Positions 27,689-37,587 of a stretch of DNA of 64,000 nucleotides are shown in pieces. The notes below the pieces were generated by a model. That model was not told where the DNA came from. It saw only the letters and a program-made list of their open reading frames with translations, and searched no databases. Within the stretch, counting starts at the first letter, position 1, and each line of letters starts with the position of its first letter. A program made the position numbers and the translations under genes. Source of the stretch: Caldisericales bacterium. Its GTDB lineage: Bacteria; Caldisericota; Caldisericia; JAAYUI01. The stretch covers positions 52,634 to 116,633 of the forward strand of contig JAKIZT010000007.1 of assembly GCA_022707885.1 (NCBI GenBank), given 5' to 3'.

Positions 27689-28372
27689 ATGGTAAGAGTA
27701 ACTTACATAGGGCACTCATGCGTGCTTATTCAGAGCAATGGCACCCAGGTAGTGATAGACCCTTACATAGAGAAAAACATTAAAGCCATCCTGCCGCCAA
27801 AGGGTATTAATCCAAAACTGATTCTGGTGACCCATGGCCATCATGACCACCTTGGAGACACAGTCACCCTGGCAAAAAAATGCAAGGCAAAGGTGATGGC
27901 AACATCAGAGTTGGCGGATTTCCTTGCCTCAAAGGGATTGGATGTTCTACGCTCAAATTTTGGTGGCAAAATTCCGTTTGATTTTGGATGGGTGAAGGTT
28001 TGGCCGGCAATGCATACATCATCATCAGAAGGAGTCGATTTTGGCCTTGCGGCAAGCTTCGTAGTCTCAATCGGTGGAAAATCGATCTACCATGCTGGCG
28101 ATACATGTCTGACCTCAGACATGGCTCTGATTGGTGAAGACAAGCCCATCGATCTGGCCTGCCTACCAATAGGCGGCGTGTACACAATGGGAATTGATGA
28201 TGCCGTAAAAGCAGTTGGCCTTATAAAACCACGAGTAGTTCTACCAATACACTACAATACATTTGATGCAATAAGGGTTGATCCGGAAGAGTTCTCTCAG
28301 AAGATTGAAAAACTCGACATAAGGACAAAACCTGTTGTTCTGAATCCTGGCGAACAGCTGGAATTAACGTAA
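27689..28372 (+). CDS. UPF0173 metallo-beta-lactamase-fold hydrolase
   Basis: 227 residues. The metal-binding THGHHDHLGD motif (about 50-59), HAGDT and the late PIHYNTFD place it in the MBL superfamily, and length and layout fit the UPF0173/YtkL group. The in-cell substrate is unknown. It lies 11 bases after the permease and closes the cluster before a terminator. Confidence 0.9.
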   Translation: MVRVTYIGHSCVLIQSNGTQVVIDPYIEKNIKAILPPKGINPKLILVTHGHHDHLGDTVTLAKKCKAKVMATSELADFLASKGLDVLRSNFGGKIPFDFGWVKVWPAMHTSSSEGVDFGLAASFVVSIGGKSIYHAGDTCLTSDMALIGEDKPIDLACLPIGGVYTMGIDDAVKAVGLIKPRVVLPIHYNTFDAIRVDPEEFSQKIEKLDIRTKPVVLNPGEQLELT

Positions 28373-28390
28373 AACAGTCTGTACGCAAAA

Positions 28391-28426
28391 CAAAAAGCCC
28401 CCAAATCGGGGGCTTTTTGTTTTTTG
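28391..28426 (+). terminator. Rho-independent terminator
   Basis: An AAAAAGCCCCC/GGGGGCTTTTT stem with AAAT loop and a long T-tract, just after the metal hydrolase gene. Confidence 0.92.
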
Positions 28427-28482
28427 AGGGTTTGTTCATTGACTTTGAAAAGGCCAAGCCTTACTTTCTTAATGGAGGTATC

Positions 28483-31400
28483 ATGAAAAGAATAGCCTGT
28501 TTGATTGCCATTATCACAATCGTTGCACCATACTTGCCAAAACCGGCACTGGCAGAGACCACTTTTATGGTCAGCTCGCCAAGGACCAACACCATAACAC
28601 AGTATCAAGTCACTTTTACGCAGGACAAACCAATCAAAAAGGGCGACAAAATAAAAATCAGCTTCCAGGCCACAGAGTCAGGAAAGATGCCAGATTATGA
28701 AATTCCAGAATGTACCTATGACCAAAATTCAAACAGAAGATTCAATCCTGGGCCAGAATTTCTTGCACGCTGCAAGGACAATCAGAGTGCACAAAAATTC
28801 GAGAAAATGTATCTGGCGCAATACAAACCAGAAAGCCCAACCTTAAACCAACTCAAGGATTTTGCGGATTCTTTTATCCCAGGTTTCCTTCTGCCACCGC
28901 TACCAAAGGACCCAAAACAGCTAGATCAGGCTTTTGGTAACATCATTTCCAAAATCTATGTAATGGGCATGCCATGCCAGCCAACACCTGATACTCAGCT
29001 TGTCAATGCCATTGCAGAACGCTCTGTTACCATTTCCTGCCCTGTCAACATAGATGAAAATACCGCCCAGAAAGGGGTTTATGTAGTTATTGGCGAAGCA
29101 TTCAAATTGATGTGCCCTGCAACCCATGGCGAATACGCTGTGGAAATTGCCACTCAAGGTTCGACACAAAAGGGAAAGATATCGATATTTAATCCAATGG
29201 TTTCTGATCCCACATTCACAATTGATCCCCCATATCCAGAAGAAACTTCCACCTGGACATTCTCTTTCAAAACAGGTGGCGGTGGAGCACTTTCGATAGG
29301 TTCTTCATCAATTACGCTGAAATTGCCAAAGGGCTTTGCAAAATCCCAGGAGGATGCAAACTGGAGCATAGATCTCAATGGGTCTTATATTGTTTCCGGT
29401 CCCAACATGAGGATCGCAGAATATCAAAACAATGAAGCACTCATAATCATGGTCCCGGCAAACATCAAAGAATCATCCCAGGTAAAAATAGCTCTGAAGA
29501 ACATTAACAATCCAAAAGAAATTGGCTCTGTAGAATGCAGCGTGTGGACATCCTCGGACAACACGCCTGTAGATTTTCCAAAACAGGAAATAATCTTCAC
29601 CCAGTCTGTTACTTCACATCCTCCTGATGCAAGTTTTACAGCAACCGCAACAGCAAGGCTCGTTTCGGAAGGGTTCTTTGAGGGTGAAGAGGTCATGGTT
29701 GTTCTTCCATCAAGTTCATCATTCCTGCCAGGGGCAGAATTAAAAATAAACGGCAATAAGTGTGGCAGAGTAAATTTCGGCGAGAAAACCGCCCAGCTTG
29801 TTCTGCCATTTTCAATTGAAAAAGGTTCATATATGAGAATTTCGTTTGGGCCAGTGAAAAATCCCCAGGATTCCGGGGAAGTAGTCAAACTTTCCATTGG
29901 ACAAAAAACATTCGAAATATCATGGAGCGTCAGCAAGTATGAGGCCAAGTTTGCAGTATCATGCAACCCTGGGATGGCAAACACCCCATGTTCGATGAAG
30001 TTTGTTATAGCACCCCCAGAAAATCTTGCTCCGGAAGAAAGGCAGAACATAAAAATCGAAGGCCCGTGGAACAGGGCAATGATGCCACAGGATGGCGAGA
30101 TTCCAATACTAATTAACGAGTCTCAAAAAATAGCAATTTTCGAAACAGGAGTTATATCAGTTAATCTGGAAAAACCTTTGGAAAACAAAGAAACGGTTAC
30201 TATAACAATCCCGCAGATGGCAGGTTTCGCTTCCCCAGATAGAACCAGCACTTTTACTGTAACAATTGGAACAGAAAAGCTCTCATCAGAGCTTGTTCTG
30301 GCAAAAGCACCCCCAATGGTCTCCTATAAATTTCTTTCCGCGGATGGGAAAATAGTCAAACCGAACGAAAAAGGATGGATAATCCAGCCAGTAAAACTGA
30401 TTCTCCTGACATCAACAGGAAAGGCTGATGTGAGACTAAAAGGTTTCCAGAAAGATGAAATAACCTCAAAAGAACAGGATCTTTCATTGGAAATAAGTGA
30501 ATCGCTGATCTCTAAAGGCGTCGTTGCCTATGCAAAAGACGACAGGGGAGAATCACAGGCTGTTCCAATTCCATTTTCGATAAATGTTTCACCACCAAAA
30601 ATAAAAATCACGAGCCCGGAAAAAACCGCAAACCAGGCTTTTAAGCTGGATGTTGAAGTAAATATTGAATACATAAGGGTCACAAACGACGGCTATCTGG
30701 CAGTGTGGCCAAAAGTAACGGTTGGCAACATTGTTACAGAGATGAAAACGGCTGTAAGCGATAAAACAGAAGATGCAACCTTCACATTGAGTTACAATCT
30801 TTCACTCGCGATCGGCAAAAATCGCATTGCAGTTTTGGCAGAAAATCAGGCCGGGCAAAAAACAACTCTTGAGTCAAGTGTTGAATATATTTATGAGCAG
30901 GTAAATTTTGATTTGCCAAATGACCAGCCGATCAACCTGAAACAGGGGCAGAATACAATCAAGGCAAAAACAAACCCGGGCGCCACAGTAAAGATTGGAG
31001 ACAAGGAATACAAGGCGGACTCAAATGGCAACCTTTCCATAACAATCGGTATCGAGGCAGGATACAACATTATTCCTGTTGCAGTTACCACAGAATTTGG
31101 AGCAAAACAGTCATACCAGATGATTCTGACCGGTGAAAGGATCGTTACAATGGTGCTGAATGTTCCATCAATGGTTATCGATGGAAAGGCCACCACTCTG
31201 AAAGTTGCTCCCACAAACAACTTCAAAAACGAAAAAACAGTCCCGTCATTTTATAACGGTATAACATTCATCCCACTGAGGGACATCGCCAATGCCATGT
31301 TCGCAGACGTCACGTTCGATGACAAGACAAAACAGGTCACTCTCACACAGAAGAGACCTGGCGGAAACAGGATCATCAAGGTAAAATTGGGGAACCCGAT

Positions 31401-31611
31401 AGCAATTGTCGATGGAAAAGAAACTCCATTAATGAAGGAGCTACTGATAGCTCCTGTTGTCATAAAAGGCACTTCAATGGTTCCTCTTCGCTTCATATCC
31501 GAATCCATGGGTGCACAAGTTGGGTTTGAAGCGCCAGCCAAAAAGATAACAATAACATGGCCTGATCTAACAAGACTTCCTGAAAACAAATCTGTAATCA
31601 AAATCAAGTGA
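28483..31611 (+). CDS. Large secreted surface protein with C-terminal copper-amine-oxidase-type stalk domains
   Basis: 1042 residues. A signal peptide ends LPKPALA at about residue 24. Several beta-sandwich repeats follow, recognisable by recurring FTIDP/VTFTQ-like strands. An Ig-like module lies at about 825-895 (LPNDQPINLKQGQNTIKAKTNPGATVKIG). The C-terminus (about 910-1030) has two stalk units: GITFIPLRDIANAMFADVTFD and TSMVPLRFISESMGAQVGFE, the 'copper amine oxidase N-terminal-like' module common in surface proteins. GGAGG sits before the ATG at 28483, and the longer frame from 28417 runs through the terminator. Probably an envelope structural or binding protein; no enzymatic motif seen. 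Confidence 0.8.
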   Translation: MKRIACLIAIITIVAPYLPKPALAETTFMVSSPRTNTITQYQVTFTQDKPIKKGDKIKISFQATESGKMPDYEIPECTYDQNSNRRFNPGPEFLARCKDNQSAQKFEKMYLAQYKPESPTLNQLKDFADSFIPGFLLPPLPKDPKQLDQAFGNIISKIYVMGMPCQPTPDTQLVNAIAERSVTISCPVNIDENTAQKGVYVVIGEAFKLMCPATHGEYAVEIATQGSTQKGKISIFNPMVSDPTFTIDPPYPEETSTWTFSFKTGGGGALSIGSSSITLKLPKGFAKSQEDANWSIDLNGSYIVSGPNMRIAEYQNNEALIIMVPANIKESSQVKIALKNINNPKEIGSVECSVWTSSDNTPVDFPKQEIIFTQSVTSHPPDASFTATATARLVSEGFFEGEEVMVVLPSSSSFLPGAELKINGNKCGRVNFGEKTAQLVLPFSIEKGSYMRISFGPVKNPQDSGEVVKLSIGQKTFEISWSVSKYEAKFAVSCNPGMANTPCSMKFVIAPPENLAPEERQNIKIEGPWNRAMMPQDGEIPILINESQKIAIFETGVISVNLEKPLENKETVTITIPQMAGFASPDRTSTFTVTIGTEKLSSELVLAKAPPMVSYKFLSADGKIVKPNEKGWIIQPVKLILLTSTGKADVRLKGFQKDEITSKEQDLSLEISESLISKGVVAYAKDDRGESQAVPIPFSINVSPPKIKITSPEKTANQAFKLDVEVNIEYIRVTNDGYLAVWPKVTVGNIVTEMKTAVSDKTEDATFTLSYNLSLAIGKNRIAVLAENQAGQKTTLESSVEYIYEQVNFDLPNDQPINLKQGQNTIKAKTNPGATVKIGDKEYKADSNGNLSITIGIEAGYNIIPVAVTTEFGAKQSYQMILTGERIVTMVLNVPSMVIDGKATTLKVAPTNNFKNEKTVPSFYNGITFIPLRDIANAMFADVTFDDKTKQVTLTQKRPGGNRIIKVKLGNPIAIVDGKETPLMKELLIAPVVIKGTSMVPLRFISESMGAQVGFEAPAKKITITWPDLTRLPENKSVIKIK

Positions 31612-31656
31612 GCGGCTTTATTTACAAAATCATGGGGTTCTCCTAATATCTCACTC

Positions 31657-33198
31657 GTGGAACAAGATTTTGAACTTGAATATTTCTTGAATGTTCTTCC
31701 AGACTCGGTCAAAGAGTCTCTGCTCCGACTTGAAAGGTTCGATGACCTCTATGAGGTCGTTCTGGACCTAGGTCGTCCTCCTGAAGCAAGATTCAAGGAT
31801 TCGACATATCAATTGTCCGAAGCGCCGGTAAGTTTCTTTGATCTTGAATTCGTAATCAGCAGGATAGGGTCATTTGACAGAGACAACCGGGCTGGCATCG
31901 AGAGGACCCTGCACAGGATTTCTGCCATAATGAACCGCAGGGGACGCATCATCGGGCTGACGTGCAGATATGGACGTTCAATCCAGGGTGTAATTGATAC
32001 TGTAAAAGATTATTTCAGCTCTGGAAAATCAGTTCTTCTTCTTGGAAAACCGGGCGTAGGCAAAACAACTCTCCTCAGGGAAGCGGCAAGAATAATGTCA
32101 GTAGAGATGAAGAAGAGGGTCATCGTTGTCGACACGTCAAACGAGATTGCAGGAGACGGCGACATCCCGCACGTTGGGATTGGTAACGCCAGAAGAATGC
32201 AGGTTCCAACTGGAGTCGAGCAACACACAATCATGATTCAGGCAGTAGAAAATCACATGCCAGAAGTCATCATAATCGATGAAATAGGAACAGAAGAAGA
32301 GGCAACAGCCTGCAGGACAATTGCTGAAAGAGGTGTCCAGCTCGTCGGAACGGCCCACGGAAACAGCTTGCCAAACCTCCTCATAAACCCGACACTCTCT
32401 GATCTTCTTGGCGGTGTCAATTCAGTCATCCTCTCCGATGAGGAAGCTTTCAGAAGAGGAACACAAAAAACAGTTCTAGAGCGCACTTCACCCCCAACTT
32501 TCCAGATCCTTATCGAGATCAGGGACAGGGGGAGTTTCGCTATATATAAGGACATAGCCACAACGGTTGACAAATACCTCAGGGAACACAAGCTTTTCCC
32601 TGAAACAAGGGTAAGGGATACCGATGGTAACGTCATCAAAACCGAGGAACAAGTCCAGGAAAGCGAAAAAAAGGGGGAACCTCTGGAAGAATTCTTCAAA
32701 ATCCAGGGAGAACCTTATGAAAAGATAGAAGATTCTGCAGTTGTAAGTATTTATCCATTTGGTGTTTCCAGAGATTATCTGGAAAGAGCCGCCAAATCGC
32801 TCCATATAAGAGTAAACATCTCCAGAAGGCTCTCTGAATCGGATATCGTCCTAACAACACATTCTTACGAAAGTAAAAAACCACAAACCATCCTTGAGGC
32901 CAAATCGCTTGAAATCCCCATTTACACAATCCCACAAAATTCTCTCTCACAAATCAAAAGATTCTTGAGGAGCATAAAAGATTCACACCCAGAAGAATCG
33001 GTGGACCAGTCAACACTGGAGGAGGCCGTCGAAACCGTGCTTCGTGAAAACCAGTCGATCAAACTCCCGCCGGCACCTTCCAGGGTAAGAAAATACCAGC
33101 ACAAGTTTGCTGAAAGGTTTGGGCTTCCTTCATCCTCGATTGGCGAAGAACCAAACAGGAGCGTTGTGATACACCCACCCCAATTCAAGGAGGATTAA
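31657..33198 (+). CDS. Ycf45-like AAA ATPase with C-terminal R3H domain
   Basis: 513 residues. Walker A GKPGVGKTT (130-138) and Walker B EVIIIDEIG (Asp208/Glu209) lie in an AAA core related to SpoIIIAA and plastid Ycf45 (TSNEIAGDGDIPHVGIGNARRM and GTAHGNSLPNLL are typical). After an acidic linker, residues about 350-430 form a small unassigned domain. Residues about 470-510 match R3H single-strand nucleic acid binding (KLPPAPSRVRKYQHKFAERF, then EPNRSVVI). The cellular role is unknown in bacteria. The GTG start lacks a good SD. It ends three bases before proS. Confidence 0.85.
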   Translation: MEQDFELEYFLNVLPDSVKESLLRLERFDDLYEVVLDLGRPPEARFKDSTYQLSEAPVSFFDLEFVISRIGSFDRDNRAGIERTLHRISAIMNRRGRIIGLTCRYGRSIQGVIDTVKDYFSSGKSVLLLGKPGVGKTTLLREAARIMSVEMKKRVIVVDTSNEIAGDGDIPHVGIGNARRMQVPTGVEQHTIMIQAVENHMPEVIIIDEIGTEEEATACRTIAERGVQLVGTAHGNSLPNLLINPTLSDLLGGVNSVILSDEEAFRRGTQKTVLERTSPPTFQILIEIRDRGSFAIYKDIATTVDKYLREHKLFPETRVRDTDGNVIKTEEQVQESEKKGEPLEEFFKIQGEPYEKIEDSAVVSIYPFGVSRDYLERAAKSLHIRVNISRRLSESDIVLTTHSYESKKPQTILEAKSLEIPIYTIPQNSLSQIKRFLRSIKDSHPEESVDQSTLEEAVETVLRENQSIKLPPAPSRVRKYQHKFAERFGLPSSSIGEEPNRSVVIHPPQFKED

Positions 33199-33201
33199 TC
33201 A

Positions 33202-34905
33202 ATGAAACTTTCCACTTACATGGCACCCACGCTCAGGGAGGTGCCGTCAGAGGCAGAAGCAAGGAGCCACCAGCTCATGCTGAGGGCAGGTTACATAAGA
33301 AAGCTGGCCGCAGGCGTCTATACTCTGCTCCCGCTTGGCAAGAGGGTCCTTGAAAAAATCTCGGCGATAGTAAGGGAAGAGATGGACAACATCGGCTGCC
33401 AAGAGATGCTCATGCCAGCGATACTCCCAGCAGAACTTTGGCAGGAAACTGGCAGATGGGACCTTTACGGTGGAGAAATGTTCAGGCTCAAGGATCGCAA
33501 AGGCAGGGATTTCTGCCTTGGGCCAACCCATGAGGAGATTGTTACAAATCACGTCAGGGACGAAGTAAAATCATATAGGCAATTACCCATGATGCTCTAC
33601 CAGATTCAGACAAAGTACAGGGACGAGATAAGGCCAAGATTTGGAGTTATCCGCTCAAGGGAATTCCTCATGAAAGATATGTACTCTTTCGACTCGACTG
33701 TAGAGAACTTTGAAATCAGCTACAAAAAGGCTTTCAATGCCTATTGCAGAATACTCGAAAGATGCGGCGTAACCTACGTTCCAGTAGAAGCAGACACCGG
33801 TGCGATAGGCGGCTCGAGCTCACACGAGTTCGTTGTACAAGCCGACAATGGCGAATGCAAGTACACACTCTGTCCAGTTTGCGGGTATGCCGCAAATGTA
33901 GAAGCTGCAAAAGCTGGCAGAAGAAAGGATCTCCCACAGGAAAGCGACGAGGAGATGAGACTCGTTGATACACCAAACGCAAAGACCATCGAGGAAGTGG
34001 CAAAATTCCTGGGCAAGGAACCAGTAATGCTTGTCAAGTCAATGATATATAAAGCCGATGACAGGTTCGTCATGGTTTGTGTCAGGGGTGATGACGAGAT
34101 TTGCGAACCAAAACTCAAAAAGGCCATTGGTGCAAAAGATGTTGAGCTGGCTTCCCAGGAAGAAACCGAAAAAATAACAGGCACAGTTGTTGGTTTTGCT
34201 GGGCCTGTCGGTTTCAAGGGCACGATCGTCGCGGATCTGGAGCTCCTGGATTCAAAAGGAATGGTTTGCGGCGGGCTTTCAAAAGACAAACATTATATTG
34301 GCGTTTCGCATGGAAGAGACTGGAAGCATATGGCCTACGCAGACATAAGGGAAACAAAAGATGGTGACCCGTGTCCAAAATGCGGGGCCACAATGAAGAT
34401 TTCAACAGGTCTGGAGGTTGGACACACATTCAACCTTGGTACCAAATATTCAAAGGTCATGAATGCAAATTTCCTTGATGAAGACGGTACACTCAAGCCA
34501 TTCATCATGGGTTGTTATGGTATGGGCATCTCAAGAACGGTTGCATCAATAATAGAACAGCATAACGATGAAGATGGCATAATCTGGCCAGTTTCCGTGG
34601 CGCCATTCCATGTTGCACTTGTGCCTGTAAATGTAAAAGACGAGCAAGTAATGGCCATTGCGAACAAGCTCTATGATGAACTCAAAAAAGAGGGTATACA
34701 GGTAGTAATGGACGACAGGGACGCCCAGGCAGGCGTCAAGTTTAAAGATGCTGATTTGATGGGTTTCCCTTTAAGAATAACTATCGGCAAGAAAGCAAAA
34801 GACGGCATTGTAGAAGTAAGGAACAGAAAAACAAAGCAGAGCATCGATAAACCAGCCCAGGAAGTGGTGGTTTATGTAAAAGAGTTTTTGAGGGAGAACA
34901 GATAA
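33202..34905 (+). CDS. proS: Prolyl-tRNA synthetase, bacterial type
   Basis: 567 residues, full length for the ProS group with the editing insertion. Class II motif 1 lies in EEMDNIGCQEMLMPAIL, motif 2 in RDEIRPRFGVIRSREFLMKDMYSF, motif 3 in MGCYGMGISRTVASIIEQH, and the INS editing domain in between (about 235-380). The C-terminal anticodon-binding domain is present. The SD AAGGAGG lies just before the ATG. Confidence 0.97.
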   Translation: MKLSTYMAPTLREVPSEAEARSHQLMLRAGYIRKLAAGVYTLLPLGKRVLEKISAIVREEMDNIGCQEMLMPAILPAELWQETGRWDLYGGEMFRLKDRKGRDFCLGPTHEEIVTNHVRDEVKSYRQLPMMLYQIQTKYRDEIRPRFGVIRSREFLMKDMYSFDSTVENFEISYKKAFNAYCRILERCGVTYVPVEADTGAIGGSSSHEFVVQADNGECKYTLCPVCGYAANVEAAKAGRRKDLPQESDEEMRLVDTPNAKTIEEVAKFLGKEPVMLVKSMIYKADDRFVMVCVRGDDEICEPKLKKAIGAKDVELASQEETEKITGTVVGFAGPVGFKGTIVADLELLDSKGMVCGGLSKDKHYIGVSHGRDWKHMAYADIRETKDGDPCPKCGATMKISTGLEVGHTFNLGTKYSKVMNANFLDEDGTLKPFIMGCYGMGISRTVASIIEQHNDEDGIIWPVSVAPFHVALVPVNVKDEQVMAIANKLYDELKKEGIQVVMDDRDAQAGVKFKDADLMGFPLRITIGKKAKDGIVEVRNRKTKQSIDKPAQEVVVYVKEFLRENR

Positions 34906-34918
34906 AGGGAGGGAACAC

Positions 34919-35662
34919 ATGAAGGTTGCAGCGATCATCCCCGCCTACAACGAGGAGAGGGGCATCGCGGATGTCCTGAAAGCAGTAACAGGGGCAAGCT
35001 TGCCAAATGAAGTGATCGTTGTCTCAGATGGCTCCATCGATAGGACTGTCGAAGTGGCCAAAACTTTCCCAGTTAATGTAATAGAACAGATCCCTAACCA
35101 GGGTAAGGCCGCAGCCATGTTAAAAGGCGTTGAAAATACCGACGCAGAGATCCTTGTTTTTGTCGACGCCGACTTGGTTGGGCTAACTCCAGAACTTGTT
35201 GACTCACTTATAAGGCCAATTATAGAGGACAGGGCTGAAGTCACGATGGGTCTTTTTCAGGATGGAAAATTCTCAACCGATCTAGCTCAGATGATTTTCC
35301 CTTTCCTCACAGGGCAGAGGGCAATGAAACGCTCTGTGTGGGAAGGTGCTAAAGTAAAAAAAGACAGCCAGTACGGTGTTGAGATATATTTGACCAAATA
35401 CATGGAAAAACAAAACCTGAGGGTGGAAAATGTTTTACTCAAGGGTTGCACACAACTGTTCAAGGAACAAAAGGGGCAAGCTTTCGAGGGTTTTGGAAGA
35501 AGATTGAAGATGACCTTTGACATAGCCAAGGCCCTTTTTACATCAACAGAAGAGCCAAAAAAAACAAAAAAACACAAGAAACATGTTATTGGCAAGTTAA
35601 AACCTGCCAGAGTTTCCAGAATAAAAAAACACAGTACCCGAACCATTGGAGGAGCGAAATGA
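34919..35662 (+). CDS. Glycosyltransferase family 2 protein
   Basis: 247 residues. A GT-A fold start VAAIIPAYNEERGIADVLKAV, VVSDGSIDRT and the FVDADLVG metal-binding DxD are intact. The C-terminal 35 residues are very lysine- and arginine-rich and may bind phospholipid or nucleic acid. Similar small GT2 proteins transfer glucose or mannose to polyprenyl phosphates or lipids; the acceptor is unknown. It overlaps the next gene by ATGA. Confidence 0.85.
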   Translation: MKVAAIIPAYNEERGIADVLKAVTGASLPNEVIVVSDGSIDRTVEVAKTFPVNVIEQIPNQGKAAAMLKGVENTDAEILVFVDADLVGLTPELVDSLIRPIIEDRAEVTMGLFQDGKFSTDLAQMIFPFLTGQRAMKRSVWEGAKVKKDSQYGVEIYLTKYMEKQNLRVENVLLKGCTQLFKEQKGQAFEGFGRRLKMTFDIAKALFTSTEEPKKTKKHKKHVIGKLKPARVSRIKKHSTRTIGGAK

Positions 35663-37023
35663 AGATTGGAATTATTGGTGCAGGCTCTGCCGGTTATGTG
35701 GCGGCCCTGAGGGCGGCCCAGCTTGGCGGCGAAGTCTATCTATTTGAAAAAGGTGAGATTGGTGGAACATGCCTGAATGTCGGGTGTATTCCCACAAAAG
35801 CACTCATAGCTGGCGTTCATCATGCAAGACAGGCTCGTGAGTCTGCGATCCTTGGTGTTCTGGCATCCGATGTGAGGATCGACCTGAACAAATTACAGGA
35901 CCACAAAGAATCCGTGGTTACTACCAACGTCAGGGGCATCGAATATCTCCTGCAAAAAAGAGGAGTAAAACTCAACAGGCTTGATGCACAGATCGTCTCA
36001 CCCAAAGAAATTGTTGCACAGGGCGAAAAATTTGAAATAGACAAACTGGTTGTTGCCACAGGTTCCAAACCGGCCTGCATACCATGTGCCAAGATTGATG
36101 GCAAATACATAATGTCCTCGGACCACATCCTCTCGCTCAGGGAAGTTCCAAAAACCCTGCTTGTGGTTGGTGGAGGAGTGATCGGTCTTGAATTTGCCGG
36201 AATAATGGCAGGTCTCGGGTGCCAGGTCACTGTCGTAGAAATGCTCGAAAGGCTTATCCCAGTCGATGACGAGGAATGTTCCAGAGCGGCACAGAAATTT
36301 GCACAGATAAACAATATAGAAGTCATGACCGGTGCGGCCGTGACACAACTCTTCCCGGACGGTGATGCCGTTCAAGCCGAAATTGATACTGGCAAAGAAA
36401 AGGTTATCAGGAGGTTCCAGAAGTGCCTGATGGCCGTTGGCAGGCAACCAAACCTCGATGAGCAATCACTCAAAAAAATTGGCGTTGATTATGACAGAAA
36501 AGGCATAAAAACAGACAGCTTCATGCAGACAAACGTCAAGGATGTCTATGCAATCGGTGACTGCTGTGGTGGGTACATGCTAGCACATGTTGCCTATGCC
36601 CAGGGCAAAACTGCTGTCGCACACGCACTTGGCCATGATACACTCCCCATGCGCTATGACAATATTCCGAGGGTAACCTTTGTGCATCCGGAAATTGCTG
36701 CATGCGGACTCACCTCAAAACAACTTGAAGAAAAAGGCATGACCATAAAATGGTCCAAGTTCTCCTACATGGCTTCTGGCAGGGCAAGAGCACAAGGCAT
36801 AAAGGATGGCTTCTTCAAGATAGGCGTTGACCAGGAAGGCATCATAAGATCGGCAATAATCGTAGGAGAAAATGCTGGGGAGATGATTTCATTCTATTCC
36901 CAGGCAATAACAATGCAAACCCCCATAGAGCTCCTCGAACAGACAATCATAGCCCACCCGACACTCTCCGAAATGGCAATTGAAGTAGTGGAGACAGCAG
37001 CAGGACACCCGCTGCACGCATAA
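35659..37023 (+). CDS. lpdA: Dihydrolipoyl dehydrogenase
   Basis: 454 residues. The FAD motif GIIGAGSAGYVAALRAAQLGG, redox-active GGTCLNVGCIPTK (disulfide), NAD motif VVGGGVIGLEFAG, YAIGDCCGGYMLAHVAYAQG, and the C-terminal His-Glu pair within AHPTLSE are all present. It reoxidises lipoyl groups of 2-oxoacid dehydrogenase or glycine-cleavage complexes. No E1/E2/E3 partners are in the window, so the complex it serves is unknown. A strong terminator follows. Confidence 0.93.
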   Translation: MKIGIIGAGSAGYVAALRAAQLGGEVYLFEKGEIGGTCLNVGCIPTKALIAGVHHARQARESAILGVLASDVRIDLNKLQDHKESVVTTNVRGIEYLLQKRGVKLNRLDAQIVSPKEIVAQGEKFEIDKLVVATGSKPACIPCAKIDGKYIMSSDHILSLREVPKTLLVVGGGVIGLEFAGIMAGLGCQVTVVEMLERLIPVDDEECSRAAQKFAQINNIEVMTGAAVTQLFPDGDAVQAEIDTGKEKVIRRFQKCLMAVGRQPNLDEQSLKKIGVDYDRKGIKTDSFMQTNVKDVYAIGDCCGGYMLAHVAYAQGKTAVAHALGHDTLPMRYDNIPRVTFVHPEIAACGLTSKQLEEKGMTIKWSKFSYMASGRARAQGIKDGFFKIGVDQEGIIRSAIIVGENAGEMISFYSQAITMQTPIELLEQTIIAHPTLSEMAIEVVETAAGHPLHA

Positions 37024-37032
37024 TCATTAATA

Positions 37033-37067
37033 ACAAAAAAAGGGAGGTTTTACCTCCCTTTTTTTGT
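37033..37067 (+). terminator. Rho-independent terminator after lpdA
   Basis: An AAAGGGAGG/CCTCCCTTT stem with TTTTA loop and T-tract. The SD of the next gene follows right after. Confidence 0.9.
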
Positions 37068-37082
37068 TTGGAGGAACATATT

Positions 37083-37548
37083 TTGCATCGGTTATATCAA
37101 AAGATACTAAAAATCAGCCCCACAAAAGCAGTCATTTTATACATCTTTCTTGATGTCATCTGCACCGGACTGGGCATGGGAGTGCCCTTTTTCAACATTC
37201 TACTTGGTCTTCCAACTGGATGGTTCCTGACATCAAGAGCCATTGAAAAAACCTGGGACCCATTTGAACCGGCAAGAGATTCCTTGAAGAAAGGCCTTCT
37301 GACTTCACTTTTCACAATGGTGCAGATGATTTTCATCTGGTGGCCATATTTCCTGAAGTTTTTTGAAAAAGGGTTTGATTTCAAAAATACAGGTATTCCT
37401 TACATCCTCTACACCCCCAAAGCCAGTCTCGTTAGTTAGTTGGTTGGTTTTGATGGTCATCATCTCGCCATTTTTACAAATGCTCATGTCAGTATTTGGC
37501 TCAATGCTAGTTCTTGCAAAAACAAAACACGGCCCAAAAACTAGTTGA
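37083..37548 (+). pseudogene. Small membrane protein gene with a 4-nt repeat frameshift
   Basis: The start is TTG 37083, eight bases after GGAGG. The first frame runs 118 residues to TAG at 37437 with three hydrophobic segments. A second frame (+1) then continues with another hydrophobic helix (WLVLMVIISPFLQMLMSVFGSMLVL) and ends right at a terminator. At the junction 37431-37450 lies a tract of tandem tetranucleotides GTTA, GTTA, GTTG, GTTG, GTTT. Removing one GTTA unit joins the frames as SLVSWLVLM, giving a four-helix protein of about 153 residues. The gene is either broken, a phase-variable locus, or an assembly error. The family was not recognised. Confidence 0.6.
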
Positions 37549-37557
37549 GCCGTGTTT
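37525..37557. terminator. Terminator between convergent genes
   Basis: A 9-bp AAACACGGC/GCCGTGTTT stem with a 15-nt loop. It overlaps the stop codon of the small membrane gene and lies before the end of the convergent gene at 37588. Confidence 0.65.
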
Positions 37558-37587
37558 CCATTTACAAAATATAAACCTCGCTATTGC

